Below, piece after piece: positions 4,971-5,406 of a DNA stretch of 5,406 nucleotides; position 1 is the stretch's first letter; each line of letters starts with the position of its first letter. The notes under the pieces are model-generated. The model did no database searches, had not been told where the DNA came from, and saw only the letters and a program-made list of their open reading frames with translations. The translations under genes and the position numbers were made by a program. This stretch comes from Comamonadaceae bacterium (GTDB taxonomy: Bacteria > Pseudomonadota > Gammaproteobacteria > Burkholderiales > Burkholderiaceae_C): NCBI GenBank assembly GCA_947374105.1, contig CANCAO010000142.1, positions 1 through 5,406 of the forward strand, read 5' to 3'.

Positions 4971-5406
4971 TTAATCGGTTTGGATGGCTTGACTGTTCAC
5001 GACTTTGCGCCAGCGCTCGACTTCGTCCTTCATGAACGCGGCCATCTCCAGCGGTGAGTTCACGGCCACCATCAAGCCGTCTTTCTGCATCGCCTCTTTG
5101 TAGCTGGATAAGTCGGTGGCTTTTCTCAACGCGATGTTGAGGCGTTCGATGTACGCAGACGGCGTGCCCTTGGGCGCAAACAGTCCGTACCAAACATCAG
5201 CCGCATAGCCGGGAATGGTCTCTGCCACTGCGGGCACACCGGGGTAGGCATCCACCCGGTTTGCAGCCGTCAAAGCGATGGCGCGCATCTGCCCGCTCTT
5301 GATAAATTTATGCGTGCCACCGGCCGTGCCAAACAGCATGTCCACCTGGCCACCCAGCAAGTCCATATAGGCCGGGCCAGCACCCCGGTAGGGGATGTGC
5401 TGTATC
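4971..5406 (-). CDS. Bug/TctC-type tripartite transporter substrate-binding protein (C-terminal part)
   Basis: The C-terminal 144 residues of a Bug-family periplasmic solute-binding protein are present. The family captures carboxylates or related organics for tripartite tricarboxylate transporters and is greatly expanded in Burkholderiales. The frame stays open to the window edge and reads HIPYRGAGPAYMDLLGGQVD, the hallmark Bug motif, followed by MRAIALTAANR, YPGVPAVAETIPGY and WYGLFAPKGTP, all in the usual order. About 180 N-terminal residues, including the signal peptide, lie beyond 5406. The ATG at 5364-5366 is internal and not the start, because the conserved motif continues upstream of it. 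The stop is TAA at 4971-4973 (minus strand), 31 bases before the SDR gene. The ligand cannot be predicted from this part. No membrane TctA/TctB genes are in the window, which is common for orphan Bug genes. Confidence 0.94.
   Translation of the reverse strand, partial: IQHIPYRGAGPAYMDLLGGQVDMLFGTAGGTHKFIKSGQMRAIALTAANRVDAYPGVPAVAETIPGYAADVWYGLFAPKGTPSAYIERLNIALRKATDLSSYKEAMQKDGLMVAVNSPLEMAAFMKDEVERWRKVVNSQAIQTD

Noticed and set aside
4151..5035. Long plus-strand open frame (294 codons) opposite the SDR and Bug genes
   Set aside because: It is antisense to two well-supported genes with catalytic motifs, its product is low-complexity and rich in His, Arg and Gln, and it shows no family motif. 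It is a by-product of GC-rich codon bias.

Overview
The window looks like chromosomal DNA from a betaproteobacterium of the order Burkholderiales, most likely a Comamonadaceae member such as a Rhodoferax or Polaromonas relative. Three things suggest this: the GC-rich coding bias, a Bug/TctC-type solute-binding protein beside a short-chain dehydrogenase, and a short dispersed repeat that I remember from Comamonadaceae genomes. Placement is from memory and inference, since no search was possible.

Layout. (1) 1-752, plus strand: the 3' two-thirds of a group III 6-phosphofructokinase. (2) 753-863: a 111-base gap with an A/T-rich patch and a 25-bp interrupted palindrome just upstream of the next gene. 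(3) 864-2934, plus strand: three closely spaced genes whose products all appear to be exported. They are a DUF3034 protein that looks like an outer-membrane beta-barrel, a group 1 truncated haemoglobin with a signal peptide, and a cupredoxin with an amicyanin-like type 1 copper site. (4) 2974-4125, plus strand: an FMN-dependent alpha-hydroxy-acid (L-lactate type) dehydrogenase. It starts with GTG, and its Shine-Dalgarno sequence lies in a predicted mRNA hairpin. (5) 4139-5406, minus strand: an SDR oxidoreductase preceded by the C-terminal part of a Bug-family periplasmic binding protein, convergent with region 4.

How the genes may work together. The DUF3034, globin and cupredoxin genes are separated by 33 and 4 bases and probably form one transcript. 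They would place a haem protein and a blue-copper-like protein in the periplasm beside an envelope protein of unknown function. I infer a periplasmic redox or small-gas (NO/O2) module. No single family states this, so it is the best candidate here for an undescribed system. The hydroxy-acid dehydrogenase follows after 39 bases and may be read through, but could be translated separately because of its hairpin. The Bug and SDR genes look like part of an uptake-and-oxidation cluster for an unidentified organic acid or related compound.

Other notable points are a cupredoxin signal peptide apparently encoded by a dispersed repeat, a non-canonical distal haem pocket in the globin, and the Gly/Lys combination in the phosphofructokinase phosphoryl-donor site. 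No tRNA, rRNA, CRISPR array or insertion sequence was seen.
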